64,000 nt of DNA from Toxonevra muliebris (lineage: Eukaryota > Arthropoda > Insecta > Diptera > Pallopteridae). The DNA is taken from assembly GCA_963691655.1 (NCBI GenBank), contig OY829330.1, positions 3,100,001 to 3,164,000 on the forward strand. The letters run 5' to 3'. Shown in pieces: positions 33,151 to 44,670 of this stretch (its first letter is position 1; each line of letters starts with the position of its first letter). The notes beneath the pieces are model-generated. The model saw only the letters and a program-made list of their open reading frames with translations. It was not told the DNA's origin and ran no database searches. The position numbers were made by a program, and so were the translations under genes.

Positions 33151-34053
33151 TTTAAGCGTTAAACGATAGCAATCGGATCAAAAATGACAAAGTAATCAAG
33201 GATTGAGTAAAAATAAAATTTTCTCGAAAACTCGAAATTTTTCTCAATGAAAATGATGAACCATTGAAATTTTCATGCACACTATTATTCTGAATATGTT
33301 TGGCCGCAGCGAAACCAACATACTTCGGGGGGCACAATATTATAAACGATCCACTCGTCGATAAAAACCAAATCATTCTTTCGCCCCTCCACATCATGTT
33401 TGGTCTCATGAAGAATTCCGTTAGAGCGTTGAAAAATAACGTTAGCGCAATGAAATCATTATAGAGGGTTTTTGAAATTGTCATAACGAAAATTCAAAGC
33501 AACGATGCTGAATTACTGAATGTTTGAGTGAGTCAAAACGAGAAGCATGGAAAGCATTTGCGAATGTTGTTCAAAAATTTTTTGAGAAATTAAAATTGAC
33601 ATCATGTTGAAATATACAATGACATTGGTAAGTTTGATTTACGGTGAATTGAAATTTGATTCCTTATTGAATTATTCAATTATAAATAAATTTAATTCCG
33701 AAAATTCAGGTGCGAATAAGCCTGCCAGGATGCAATTTTTTTCAGTCATTTCGACTTCTTTCCATCAAATCTGGGTGCAGAAAGTGACGAGCAGGGCGAA
33801 CGGTTCCACCAAGATATGGCTGAAATCGCAAGACGGTATCAAAGTTTCAGGGACGTTGAGAGAATACTGTTGGTTCTTGGTCAGGGAAGATCCGACAGCG
33901 GAAAATTGCAAAAGTTTAAGAGGTGGCTCATCATTTTCTACAGCAGAATGAATTTTGAGAAAAATTTCGAGTTTTCGAGAATATTTTTACTCAATCCTTG
34001 ATTACATCTTACATTGTCATTTTTGATCCAATTGCTATCGTTTTATGCTTAAT
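33151..34053 (+). mobile_element. Long-TIR element carrying an unclassified transposon protein fragment
   Basis: Arms of roughly 120 bp, 33151-33275 and 33935-34053, are inverted repeats (AAACGATAGCAAT.GGATCAA; AATCAAGGATTGAGTAAAAA; CTCGAAAACTCGAAATTTTT). Between them, at 33783-33950, a plus-strand remnant reads SDEQGERFHQDMAEIARRYQ and, after a frameshift, REYCWFLVREDP. This block is familiar from the C terminus of a large uncharacterised transposon protein common in arthropods. Nested within the Tc1-like element. Confidence 0.5.
33783..33950 (+). pseudogene. C-terminal fragment of an uncharacterised arthropod transposon protein
   Basis: SDEQGERFHQDMAEIARRYQ, then a +1/-1 shift, then REYCWFLVREDP. 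From memory, family members read SDE.GERFHQDI..ME.RYQG.WN..MLADYCW.LKR. Function unknown; repeatedly seen in TE-derived predicted proteins. About 55 residues remain. The N-terminal half of the same kind of protein appears at 58430-59377 in another long-TIR element. Confidence 0.5.
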
Positions 34054-35179
34054 GCAATGAAATGGTCTATCGATTAAAAAAAATAAAACTTTAGATTTTG
34101 TGATTAAGGACATTGCATCTATATCTCAGTCATTTATAATCCGATTTTAACAAACTTATAAGCATTAAACGCGTAATTTAATTGTATTTCCTATAACATA
34201 TAACTCAGATCGATAGAAGATAATAAGATATTAGCCTGTAAGTGAAACTGTAACCTGAAAATCCGTTATTTTGTCATATCTCGAAAATTTACCCATAGAA
34301 AAAAAAATGAATATGATTTTCGTGTTCAGCGTCCTCGATTTAGTTTAGAAAACATACTTTGGTTCATGTTATATTTTTAAAGTGAAATTTTGTATTCCAG
34401 TGATATTAAATGGGCTGTGAACGTCCAAAAATATGGCTAAAATTTTATGGAGCAATTGCTGTAAGCCAATTGTGGTGCGCTTTCGCTCATTAATTACGTT
34501 ATTTTTCCGGACGACTTCTGCGGCATATCATCACCCCAAATTGGCAAGGTTTAGTTGGTAATTAATGCTTAATGTTTAATAACTTTAGAAATAGTAAAAA
34601 AGTTAGACTCTTGATTCTTATTTGTTTGCAGATTCAAAATGTTTTCAATGATGTTAGAATTTACTGACGGGAATAATCAGGTAGCTCGCCGGATTTAAGT
34701 CCGACAGTGAACCTCTGTCATATAATGAAACATAAAGTTGCTCAAAACATGCCAAAGAATAAAAAACCCCTTGTTGCAGTTCTGAAAAAAGTTTCGTATT
34801 AAAAAAATAACGAATGATGTCCTTAAAGTGCTGCCGACTCTATGCCATTCAGATAACGGCCATAACAAAGGCTAGGAGAAGGGCACCATCAAACTAAACA
34901 ATTTTGCTTGTGACTCTAACATAAAAAAAATTAATCTTAGTTTGCACCTTCAAAAAATAACAAATATTTTTATTTTTACAAAAACGTTTTTTCCATATTT
35001 TATTTTTAATTAAGAAGTAATGAAATTTGTGTATATGTATGATGTGTCTTCCGCACTTTTGTTCATTTTGTTCCCGAAAAAAAAAAAATTACATTCACTA
35101 AAACAAAATCCGATTAAAGCCCCATTTTAAACGATTTTCTTGAAATTGGTGGGTGGTGCTGGTTTTGTGACCGCCAGTG

Positions 35180-35625
35180 TTCATACATTAATAATTAGGT
35201 ATTATCAACTTATTTTATTTCATTCAATTAATACAATTTTTTAAATATATAAGCTTATAATTTTTACTAAAAATAAATAAATTGTTTAAAATTTATACGC
35301 TTTCATTTCCTCCTCTATAGTCGGACGACGATTCAGATAAGAAAACAATTTCTGTATCTATAAATAAAATGAATTGGCTAATAGCTTTTTCGTGCATTTG
35401 TTTTTTACTGCAAGTTATTCGCTCAATAGAAATAAATGGCTCAGAAGATAGTAATAGCCGCGCTTGCAAATCAGTATTCCAAGCTTCTCTGGAAAGTTTA
35501 CCTTATGTCTTGCATCTAAAGCATCCTCCGAAAGAAACCCTATTGGAATCGGGAAGTATTTAATTATTTCAAGCCCGTGAATCAATACCTTATGTACTAT
35601 AATTTGCATGTAATACTAAGAATAG
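35180..35625 (-). pseudogene. TE family Y, copy 1, C-terminal coding part
   Basis: Minus-strand translation reads HKVLIHGLEIIKYFPIPIGF, LSEDALDARHK, then after a shift NTDLQARLLLSSEPFIS, and ends ESSSDYRGGNESV before a stop. I associate SEEA.EARNK..  and LL.SSDP.IS with an arthropod transposon-encoded protein of unsettled class. The copy at 59920-60745 has the same reading but contains a SINE. This copy is the empty site for that SINE. Confidence 0.5.
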
Positions 35626-35705
35626 TTCTTCACATATAATTCAAAAGTTTCCTTTAAGGTAGAACTACAGGTTCTCATGTGAAAAAAATACAATCCTTAA
35701 GAATT

Positions 35706-36770
35706 TTTTGATGTGTAAACATTTTAGCTCACGGTATGGGCAAAATTTCAAATGTGTAAAATGTAAGAATAACTGTAACGTAAGATGTAAGATAACTGTA
35801 ACGTCCAGTTCCCCTCTCGCTCACACTACTGCGCGGCATGACTGTGCTACTCTAAACAACAAAGAGAAGAGAAGAATAGAGAGAGAAATTAAAATACGAG
35901 CGGAGTTTGTTTGTTTATGTTTCGATAAATTTACTCACTTGCATGTGTGAAACACATGCGAAACATACGAAAACAAAATGTGTGTGTATAGTTATTCGTG
36001 GCAGAATTATTTGTTGGTGTTAAACGTGTGAAGATCGACTATACCATACAAGCAGAGAAGTCGCCGTAGCAAACACAGGCGTTTGATAGGTTTTGCATTT
36101 GGTTAGTTAGATTGGATTAAATTAAATATTTTTTAAAATATAAAAACAATACAAAATGATAAGTATTAAGGAATCTAGATTTCAATAAATGAATAAACAA
36201 AATGTAGTGATAATCAACCACGGCATTAGAAAAATTTTGCTTTGTGCCTTAGAAAGGCAACACTTGTTCATCTATGTAAATAGCAAATATGTTAAACAGA
36301 AAAAATCAAACTTATTTACTATAAAATCACTTATTTACTTAAAAAAAAAAATACATTGTTTCTTATTTTTATTAAATGCAGTTAAGGCAAGGTGCTTTTA
36401 AAAAGACTGGTCACCCCTGTTGCCTTTCTAAGGTTAAATGCGGGAAAAACTTATCGTCGCCTGAGAATTGATTTGGCGTATGTGTGTACAAATTCATATA
36501 CCTATACGCCAAATCAATTCTCAGGCGACGTTATGTAAACTTTTCACATCTAATAAAATTTCGAATCGACAGGAAGAAAAACTTAAAGCGCAGAAAAAAG
36601 ATGCAATTACAGCTGCGTATATGCGAACATATCGTGCCCGATGCATTGAGTAAAAGAAAAATAATGCAACTACGATTTGGTGCAATTGCAAACTATTTTT
36701 GCGATATGGAATAAAAATTTGCATTTGCAATGATGCAAGACCATTTGCAATTTATAGTGAATTGGGTTAT
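35706..36770 (-). mobile_element. Foldback repeat K, copy 4 (first part)
   Basis: Minus-orientation K, starting GATGTGTAAACATTTTAGC and running to the gypsy LTR, continued at 41104-41195. Lacks MITE M (empty site near 36120). Contains a perfect palindrome, 26-bp arms at 36455-36480 and 36505-36530 with a 24-base loop, stem beginning CGTCGCCTGAGAATTGATTT. Confidence 0.6.
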
Positions 36771-36944
36771 TGTAGTATATTAAATGCGCGCTCTTCAATT
36801 GCCAAAATGAAGTGACTTTATTTCAGTGTCTAATTTACATTTCATTTCATTCTTATATTCTAGTGTTGTAAAGTGTAATAATAATACTTGGGACGGCAGA
36901 GATATTTAATGTTGCCAGATTGACATTTCAGTAAATACCTCACA
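36771..36944 (-). repeat. 3' LTR (174 bp)
   Basis: Matches the 5' LTR except for a short indel (an ACTAATTT duplication in the 5' copy) and a few substitutions, implying a modestly old insertion. Adjacent polypurine tract on the minus strand. Confidence 0.85.
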
Positions 36945-37055
36945 CGCTCCCCCTTAAAAAAGAATAATGATTATTTTTACATTTGTTTATGTGCTAGTAC
37001 CAATAACAAAACTTATGTGATTTCATTTTCAATAATTAAAGAAAGTTATACATTT

Positions 37056-37619
37056 TTAACTTTTAACGACTTTACCCTCAATGCGTGGTCTTAAACTACA
37101 TTTAGGAGTAACTTCATTGTTCGTGACTTGAGATGGAACATCCACACGATTGCTCAACTGATAAGTAGCAGTGGAAGCTTCGGTGGGCTCCATGTCACCA
37201 CCCCCAACCACGGCATTTGTAACATCTCCACTTTTTCCTTTAATTTGTTCTGCATGTCTTTTTATGGACCGATTAGTGTGAAGGAAGGTGCATAAATACG
37301 TTCGATAACCAAGTTTTCTTTGAATTGTTGCAGGGGACCACTTAGGTTGGTTAGGGTCTTTGTAATCTCTAATATAAACACCCTGACCTTCATTAAACTC
37401 TACATTGCGATGCCCTTTATAATTGAGAATGCTTTTGGTTTGACTTTTGAATATCACCTCTTTTGTCGTAGGCGGTTTGAGTGAATCTAATCTTGTCTTC
37501 AACGCTCTTCCAAAAAATAGTTTAGCTGGTGTTTCATTAGTGGTGCAGTGTACAGAATTTCTGTAGTCTGCCAAAAATCTATTGGTTATCACATTTATCC
37601 TTATTTTTGAGATTAGCAT
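37056..37619 (-). pseudogene. Gypsy pol, integrase C-terminal part (frameshifted)
   Basis: Continues the pol reading in another frame: NVITNRFLADYRNSVHCTTN, TPAKLFFGRALKTRLD, then GQGVYIRDYKDPNQPKWSPA and RHAEQIKG, the end of the integrase core and the GPY/F-like C-terminal module typical of Mag-like elements. A single frameshift near 37600 separates it from the upstream frame. The final 60 residues are hydrophilic and end at 37056. Confidence 0.75.
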
Positions 37620-39225
37620 AAATAGATTTTTTTAAAACCTTTACAAAGCTTTCTGCTTGTCCGTTTGTGGATGGATGTCCTGGTGCTGTAAGTACATGTT
37701 TTACTCTATTCATTTTCAAAAAGTGCTGAAAATCAGCAGCAGTGAATTGTCGACCATTGTCACTAACTACTACATCTACCAACCCATAGCGACTGAACAA
37801 TTCCCTAAGTTTGTTTATTGTAAATTCAGATGCTATTTTTTTAGTTATGAAAACTTCCACCCACTTTGAAAATGAATCGACTACAACAAGGAAAAAATTA
37901 TCTTTGATTGGGCCAGGAAAGTCAATGTGAATACGTCGCCAAACAGAATCTGTTAGTTGCCAGGGTATTAGCTTACTTTTATTAGGACTAGCCTGCAATT
38001 CTTGACACGGTTCACAATTACCAATTAGCTTTTCAATGTCCTTGTTTAGACCAGGCCACCATACGTATGATCGTGCCAGCGCCTTAGTTTTAACTATTCC
38101 AAGGTGTGACAAGTGTAAACATTCAAGAACCAGATGTTGCAATTTTCGTGGGACTATTGTGCGGTATCCCCACAAAATGCACCCATATTCAATAGATAGT
38201 TCAAGTTCCTTATTTTTAAAAGGTTTGAATTCATCGCCTGCCAATTTGATTAAGGTTCCCTGTTCTATAGATACTAATATTTTTGATAAAATTGAATCGC
38301 GCCTAGTTTCTCTTGCTATATCTTTAAAATTTAAATTTAAGTGATTTTGTTCTTGTACTAAATTGATATAATTGTATTCATCATTATCTGAGGCTATTGA
38401 AGCTTGAGGTATTCTGGATAAACAATCCGCATCATTTGATGTGCCTTTAATAAATTCAACGGTATAATTGAATCCTGACAGAATCAGCGCCCATCTTTGC
38501 ACTCTTGCTAATGCCATCATAGGCAAGCTTTTATTTTCGCCAAAAATTGTTGTTAATGGCTTGTGATCTGTGCGTAAGATGAAATTGTTACCTAGTAAAT
38601 ACTGTTTTAGTTTTGTGACAGAGAAAATGATTGCTAGAGCTTCTTTTTCCAAGGTGCTGTAATTTTTCTCACTCTTGGAGAGAGCCCTGGACACAAAAGC
38701 TATTGGTCTAATTTCATTGTTTTCAAATTTATGTGCAAGAATTCCTGCAACAGATGTATTACACGCATCTGTTGTTAACACCAATCCCAATTTCGGATTG
38801 AAATGGACTAGAACTTGGTTGGATGCGATATCGTTTTTGATAGTTTGATATGCATTCTTACACTCTTGTGTCCATTCAAATTGAACGTTTTTTCTCAAAA
38901 GCTCATATAAGGGAGACATTTTCTCAGCAAACTTGTCAATAAATTTTGAATAATAGTTTGCCATTCCAGTAAATGCTCTCAACTCAGATATGTTTTTAGG
39001 GACAGGAGCATTGATTACACAAGCTGTGCGCTCTCCGTTTTTCTTAAGTCCTTCTTTGTTAATGGTGAAACCTAAATATGATATTTGGGACTGAAAAAAC
39101 TTGCATTTATTAATATTCAACTTAAGACCAGCTGATTGTAATTTGTTCAGAACCGCCTTCAGAGTTTCAATGTGCGTCTTTATATCCTTTATATTCCTGA
39201 TCTGTTCCCTTGCTTCTGCCTTCAT
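37579..39225 (-). pseudogene. Gypsy pol: RT connection, RNase H and integrase
   Basis: 548 open codons. They begin just after the RT catalytic box (THIETLKAVLNKLQSAGLKL, KCKFFQSQISYLGFTI). Then come the thumb (LRAFTGMANYYSKFIDKFAE), RNase H (TTDACNTSVAGILAH, LEKEALAIIFSVTKLKQYLL, RTDHKPLTTIF) and integrase. The integrase has a zinc-binding HHCC region (HLSHLGIVKTKALARSYVWW ... CEPCQ) and the D,D,E core at HIDFPGP, VVSDNGRQF and NGQAESF. The YxDD region is missing through a deletion that joins gag to pol near 39190, so no active RT could be made. Confidence 0.85.
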
Positions 39226-39793
39226 TATACCTTTGATGTTGCGGCTTTACGTTACGAGATTTTTGAAGTCGCGGATTTACGAAGTTAACCGCGCTGTCCA
39301 AGGCCGATGTAGATCTTATCGCTGCACGCGTTAACAATTTCGTTTCAACAATCATTGCCTTACGCAATGCCTGCTCGATGGTTAACTTCTCATCTTCTTC
39401 GCAAATTCTTTCAAATATTTCATTTGGCAATCCTACCACAAACTTATCGAGTACGAATGAATCTAAGCTTGTACCAAACTTGCAATTGAGCGCCATTTGT
39501 TTTACCCGTGCATACCACGTGGCAACTGTTTCATCGCCTTTTCTGTTTGACATGTGAAACTTCTTCCGCTCATGAAATACAATTGTTGGCGGTGTGAACT
39601 GTTCATGCAAGATTGTGCACAACGCTTTGTAGGTTTTTGATGATGGACTTTCTGGACTGCATAAACTGTGTATTACACTGTAAGCATCCGCTCCAATGGA
39701 CTTAAGCAAAATCGCCTTCTTTGCATTTACATCAGTACACTTAACCTCACAAAAATGTATTTCCATCCTTTCTTTCCATATTTGCCACGACAT
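39167..39793 (-). pseudogene. Gypsy gag (truncated)
   Basis: 208 codons from MSWQIWKERMEIHFCEVK. The region LHEQFTPPTIVFHERKKFHM, then DETVATWYARVKQMALNCKF, then LDKFVVGLPNEIFERI, is the capsid domain of Mag-type gypsy gag. The nucleocapsid CCHC knuckles that should follow are absent: the frame runs into the deletion junction and overlaps the start of the pol remnant in another frame. Confidence 0.75.
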
Positions 39794-39928
39794 GTGCTTT
39801 GGAGAAAATTCTGGAATGTTCGATTGTTAGATTGAAATAACGTTATGCGCGAGTTTGCACTATCCGTTGTTGGTTCGTTAGGCATTTTTATTTAATTTTT
39901 TTTTTTTTTTTTGCCGCTCGTCACCAAT

Positions 39929-41103
39929 TGTAATATATTAAATGCGCGCTCTTCAATTGCCAAAATGGAAGTGACTTTATTTCAGTGTCTGATTTACTAA
40001 TTTACATTTCATTTCATTCTTATATTCTAGTGTTGTAAAGTGTAATAATAATACTTGGGACGGCAGAGATATTTAATGTTCATGATAGTTTTTTAGGAGA
40101 CTATGAAAATTAAATCTATAGGTTAATTTTCAAAGTCATGACTTAAGTTCATGTCAATTTCGTTATTTGAAGTTATATATAAACAGGCTTAATGAACAAA
40201 TGTAGTCATCACAACAACAATGTATATAGAGACGGGCAAATCAGACGGCCGTTTCGGAATCCGCCACAATTCCTCATCAGTGATCTTAGTGATAGTTCTT
40301 AATCTTTCAATATCCTATATAAGCTACTAATATTTGAAATCATAACCCAGAATTACGGATTTGATTCCAAATATCTTCACTGAATAGAGATATTGAAAGA
40401 AACTACCACTACCGTTCTATACACTTATGTTGTTGTTTTTTTCCCATTGTAGCTAGTCTGCATAACAGTTCGTTATTTGAAAGTCTAGTACATGGGAGAG
40501 TGTGTGTGTTTGTGAGAAAATGATTCTAGGTGTCATTTTTTCTGAACGGTCCCCATTCGATCAGTTCATGATAGTTTTTTAGGAGACTATGAAAATTAAA
40601 TCTATAGGTTAATTTTCAAAGTCATGACTTAAGTTCATGTCAATTTCGTTATTTGAAGTTATATATAAACAGGCTTAATGAACAAATGTAGTCATCACAA
40701 CAACAATGTATATAGAGACGGGCAAATCAGACGGCCGTTTCGGAATCCGCCACAATTCCTCATCAGTGATCTTAGTGATAGTTCTTAATTTTTCAATATC
40801 CTATATAAGCTACTAATATTTGAAATCATAACCCAGAATTACGGATTTGATTCCAAATATCTTCACTGAATAGAGATATTGAAAGAAACTACCACTACCG
40901 TTCTATACACTTATGTTGTTGTTTTTTTCCCATTGTAGCTAGTCTGCATAACAGTTCGTTATTTGAAAGTCTAGTACATGGGAGAGTGTGTGTGTTTGTG
41001 AGAAAATGATTCTAGGTGTCATTTTTTCTGAACGGTCCCCATTCGATCAGTTCATGATAGATATTTAATGTTGCCAGATTGACATTTCAGTAAAGACCTC
41101 ACA
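39929..41103 (-). repeat. 5' LTR, split by a 980-bp insertion
   Basis: 39929-40080 and 41061-41103 together reproduce the LTR. The interruption is bounded by ATATTTAATGTT at 40069-40080 and 41061-41072, a 12-bp target duplication. Confidence 0.85.
40081..41060. mobile_element. 486-bp tandem dimer inserted in the LTR
   Basis: Unit 1 is 40081-40566, unit 2 is 40567-41052, and CATGATAG occurs a third time at 41053-41060. The units are almost identical (one C/T difference seen near 40300/40790). Each unit has GTTCATGATAG at its junctions. A partial copy with an inverted end lies at 57476-57955. Non-coding. The class is unclear; the 12-bp target duplication and TG..CA unit ends are noted without assignment. 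Confidence 0.7.
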
Positions 41104-41195
41104 GTTATTATATATAAAAGATAATGATATCCAATAAATTTTTAAGTTTATAAAAGAATTGTTTTAATTTGAATTAATTACCTAAACTAAATAAT
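41104..41195 (-). mobile_element. Foldback repeat K, copy 4 (second part)
   Basis: Continues copy 4 after the gypsy insertion (ATATAAAAGATAATGATAT.., then AATTTTTAAGTTTATAAAAG), matching 17100-17160 in reverse complement. Confidence 0.6.
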
Positions 41196-41703
41196 TATTT
41201 TTTTTTTTAATTTTTTTTTCATACTATTATTCATGGACATATGCTCATCAATAACTCAGATAATTTTCGGGTATATTTCCACAACCAGAAATTTAGTATA
41301 AGGATATTAATTGGCAATATAATACCACAGGAAAAAGGTCTGTGAAATTGAAAAAAGGAGACATTGCATCTCCTATATAATCTGAGTTTTAGCTATGGAA
41401 TATCTCAGTATTCATTTGTGGCACGTCTCTAAAAAACGTTATTTTGGCATTTCATGAAAAAATATGGCGGGGCCTTTTCCGTTCAACTCTAATGCTTTTA
41501 TATATATTTCTAGAACCATTTACCTACGTTGGTTGACAAAACCACGCCACAAAAAAAAAATGTGGTTAGGATTGAAAAAGACGGCGAGGAACTTTCCATA
41601 TACCATGAATTTTCATTATTGTATATCTTAGAAACTATTTGTAGTGCAGTACTAAGATTTGGAATGATAATATGATTTGCCAATAGAATTTGGTTGGTAA
41701 AGT
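41196..41703. other. Unassigned spacer before the LOA element
   Basis: No gene or recognised repeat. The 5' truncation point of the following LOA element is about 41704. Confidence 0.4.
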
Positions 41704-43329
41704 ATGGGTACACTTTTGGCCACAGATTCCAATACTATTAGGGTTGATAATTTGAGAGTATCAGACATTTGTTCCTTCTCGGACCACAGTCGGATACTTT
41801 TCACCATAAACTCTGAAGTAGAGGTCTCACGGCCATTTAAGAATCCCAAAAGGGCGAACTGGTCTGAATTTTCAATAACGGCTTCCCAAAAGCTTGCATC
41901 GACGAAAGTCAAAGTTGGCCAAGGGAATGCTAACATTGACAAAGCAGTAGAACGTCTGACAGGGATATTGAATAAATCTTTTGAACTTTCTTGTCCACAA
42001 ACTAGGCCACGATCCAAACCAAAAACGGTTTGGTGGAACGCAGAGTTAGGACAACTTAGAGTAAAATCAAGGAGACTCTTTAACAAGGCTAAGCTAAGCC
42101 GACTAGAAGAGGATTGGAATAAGTATAGGGACAGTTTTAATGAATACAAAAGTAAAATTAAGGCCGCAAAAAGGGACTCTTGGCATCAGTTCTGTGGAAC
42201 CATGGAGACTGTAAATGAGGCATCAAGACTTCGAAAAATACTGTCTGGAACTACTACAGCTTTCGGCAGCATTCGGAAGATAGATGGATCATGGACAGAC
42301 TCGAGCCAGGAGTCTCTTAAGGTTCTGATGAAGACACACTTTCCTGGTTGCACGGACTTGACCGACATCGAAAATCAGATGGCAAATCTTGTCCGGGCAT
42401 CAAGGACTGACGTCTTGGATATTGTAGATAGGGAAAAAGTCGCCTGGGCGATAAATTCATTCAACCCGCTTAAATCAGCGGGACCGGATGGAATTATACC
42501 AGCCATGCTACAGCATTCTCTTGAGAGCGTGGGGCCTCATCTAGTGGAAATATTTTCAAGATGTCTAACAGATGGGTATGTGCCAAAGATTTGGAGAGAG
42601 ATCAGGGTGGTTTTGATTCCAAAAGCAGGAAAACTAAATCACTCTACTGCAAAAGATTATAGGCCGATAAGTCTGCCATCGTTTATTTTAAAAACACTTG
42701 AGAGGCTAATTGACATATATATAAGAGGGACTATCAGCATTCACACAATAGACATCGCGCAGCACGCATACCGCAAAGGTAGATCAGTGGATAGCGCTCT
42801 TCATGAAGTTGTTGGTATCATTGAGAAGTCATTAGATTTTAAGGAGTACACTTTAGTAGGTTTCCTTGACATTGAAGGAGCCTTCAATAATGTAAACACG
42901 GAAACCATCTGTAAGGCGTTGACGGATCATGGAGTTAAGGATTTCATAGTGGCATGGATTGGAACAATGCTGAGAGGCAGAGTCATTAACGCTGCTATGG
43001 GTACTGGCTCCGTGAGTACGAGGACTACAAGGGGAACTCCGCAAGGAGGGGTGTTGTCACCCCTCCTTTGGCTCCTAGTAGTTAATGAGATTTTACGAAC
43101 TTTCAAGGAAAAGAGAACGAGAGTGGTAGCCTACGCTGACGACATAGCAATATTGATCCCTGGCAAATTCTTGTCGACGATTAGTGAGCTTATGGAATCA
43201 GCACTTGGCGAAATTTCCGACTGGGCTAGATGGAATGGTTTAGCAGTTAACCCTGCTAAGACTGAGCTAGTCTTGTTCACGAGGAAAACAAAAATACCTA
43301 AATTTCCCTACCAAAGTTGGATGGAGTGA
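41704..43329 (+). pseudogene. LOA ORF2, EN C-terminus and RT
   Basis: 541 open codons. EN C-terminus with SDHSRI; linker (VWWNAELGQLRVKSRRLFNK); RT fingers (SAGPDGIIPAMLQHSLESVG, IPKAGKLNHSTAKDYRPISL); motif A (FLDIEGAFNNVNTETI); motif B (GTPQGGVLSPLLWLLVVNEI); catalytic YADDIAILI at about 43134; thumb start. All RT core motifs are intact. The frame is cut by a stop near 43329, after PYQSWME. Confidence 0.8.
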
Positions 43330-44670
43330 CACTGAATCTCTCTTCGGAAGCAAGGTATCTCGGTACCATTCTGGATTCAAAACTTAATTGAAGAAGGAAT
43401 ATCGAAGAGAGAACGAAGAAGGGACTGGCTGCATACTATACCTGTAAAAGGACCTTTGGGAAAAGATGGTGATTGTCGCCGTACGTTATTCATGGAATGT
43501 ACATCACAATCATTCGACCCATCATCACCTATGGGTCTCTCGTCTGGTGGCAGGCGTTGGGTAAGAAGAGCAACCATGGGAAAATACATAGACTTGCAAG
43601 CCTGGGGATCTCAGGGACTGTAAGTAGTGCACCTCAGGAAGGTCTGAATATGATATTTAATCTCTTACCGTTACGGGTGTTTGTTCAAGGCTGTGCCGCA
43701 AAAGGAGCTCTTAGACTAAGAGAATCCAACGTGTGGAGATCAGCAAACTATGGACACTCTACAATTTTGAGTGAGATAAAGCGGAGGGGTCAAAATGGAA
43801 TCAAAGCTGACTTAGATGTAGCCACGGATTTTATGACTTCAAATTTAGATTTTATTACTAGAATTCCAACTCTTTATCCAACCAAGGAAGACTGGGAGTC
43901 GGGTTCGGTAACAGGTAATGCTGGTATTACCATCTTTACCGATGGCTCAAAGATGGAGAATGGAACTGGAGCTGGTCTCTACTCCGAAGACCTGCAGCTA
44001 AGGCGGTCGTATCGTCTTCCTGATAGCTGCAGCGTTTTTCAGTCAGAGATTTTTGCTATTGAGAAAGCAGCTCGACTTCTGCAGGACAGTACGATTCCGA
44101 TTTCGAATATCACTATATTTACTGACAGTCAGGCTGCAATGAAGGCAATAGAATCCAAAATAGTTAAATCGGAGATTGTAAAGAAATGTCGTGCTTCACT
44201 GATGGCCATTGAGCACCACAAGGTCACTCTCTGCTGGGTTCCTGGACATAGCAATATTGAAGGGAACGAAATAGCAGATGAAATGGCCAGAAGGGGCTCT
44301 GAAATGGACATTAACGAGGCGGATACCTCTATACAATCTCCGATGTGTGAACTATTTAGGAAAATAGACGAGTACACTATAGCGGTGTCAAATGACGCTT
44401 GGACTAACCTAGATAATAAATCTGCAGTACGTCTGCTCACAGGAGTCATAACTGGACATTGTGCTATTGCACCAATGCTTCAACGGACTGTGCAGAAGTT
44501 GTCATGATGAAGAAGAGACAGAATCGATTCTTCACTTTCTATGTCAATGTCCAAGGCTGCAGATGAGCAGACTCCAATGTTTGGGGTCGCGCTTTTTCAA
44601 TAGTCTAACCGAGATAACGAAAGTGGAATTATCGGATCTTCTTACCTTCATCCGGAGAACCAAATAGTTC
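43330..44670 (+). pseudogene. LOA ORF2, thumb, RNase H and Cys/His tail
   Basis: Continues in other frames. Thumb (LSSEARYLGTILDSKLN); a 344-codon stretch 43473-44507 with RNase H acidic positions in IFTDGSKMENG, FQSEIFAIEKA, IFTDSQAAMKA and WVPGHSNIEGNEIADEMARR; then TGVITGHCAIAPML. A small deletion at about 44485 joins to CRSCHDEEETESILHFLCQC and the tail. The copy at 28780-29160 retains two to four residues missing here. Confidence 0.8.

Larger units (their letters stand above)
31770..35179 (+). mobile_element. Tc1-like element (CACTGGCGG ends), decayed, with nested insertion
   Basis: Ends CACTGGCGGCCACAAGAACC and, inverted, CACTGGCGGTCACAAAACC. TA precedes the left end; the right flank is TT. 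It splits TE family Y. Transposase debris on the plus strand: an N-terminal patch about 32140-32290 (TELKSYYNININVETFRRN) and a C-terminal patch about 34670-34880 reading SPDLSPT.NLWHIMKHKVAQ and MPKNKK. A separate long-TIR element (33151-34053) is nested in the middle. Confidence 0.6.
36771..41103 (-). mobile_element. Ty3/gypsy (Mag-like) LTR retrotransposon, internally deleted
   Basis: Flanked by a perfect 5-bp target duplication GTTAT (36766-36770 and 41104-41108). The 3' LTR is 36771-36944; the 5' LTR is 39929-41103 and is split by a tandem-repeat insertion. LTRs end TGT../..ACA. A polypurine tract (AAGGGGGAG, minus strand) abuts the 3' LTR and a primer-binding site-like TTGGTGACGAGCGG abuts the 5' LTR. 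gag is present, but nucleocapsid, protease and the RT catalytic core are deleted. It splits K copy 4. Confidence 0.85.

Noticed and set aside
36971..41103. Endogenous retrovirus with envelope
   Set aside because: No env-like frame is present between integrase and the 3' LTR; it is an LTR retrotransposon.
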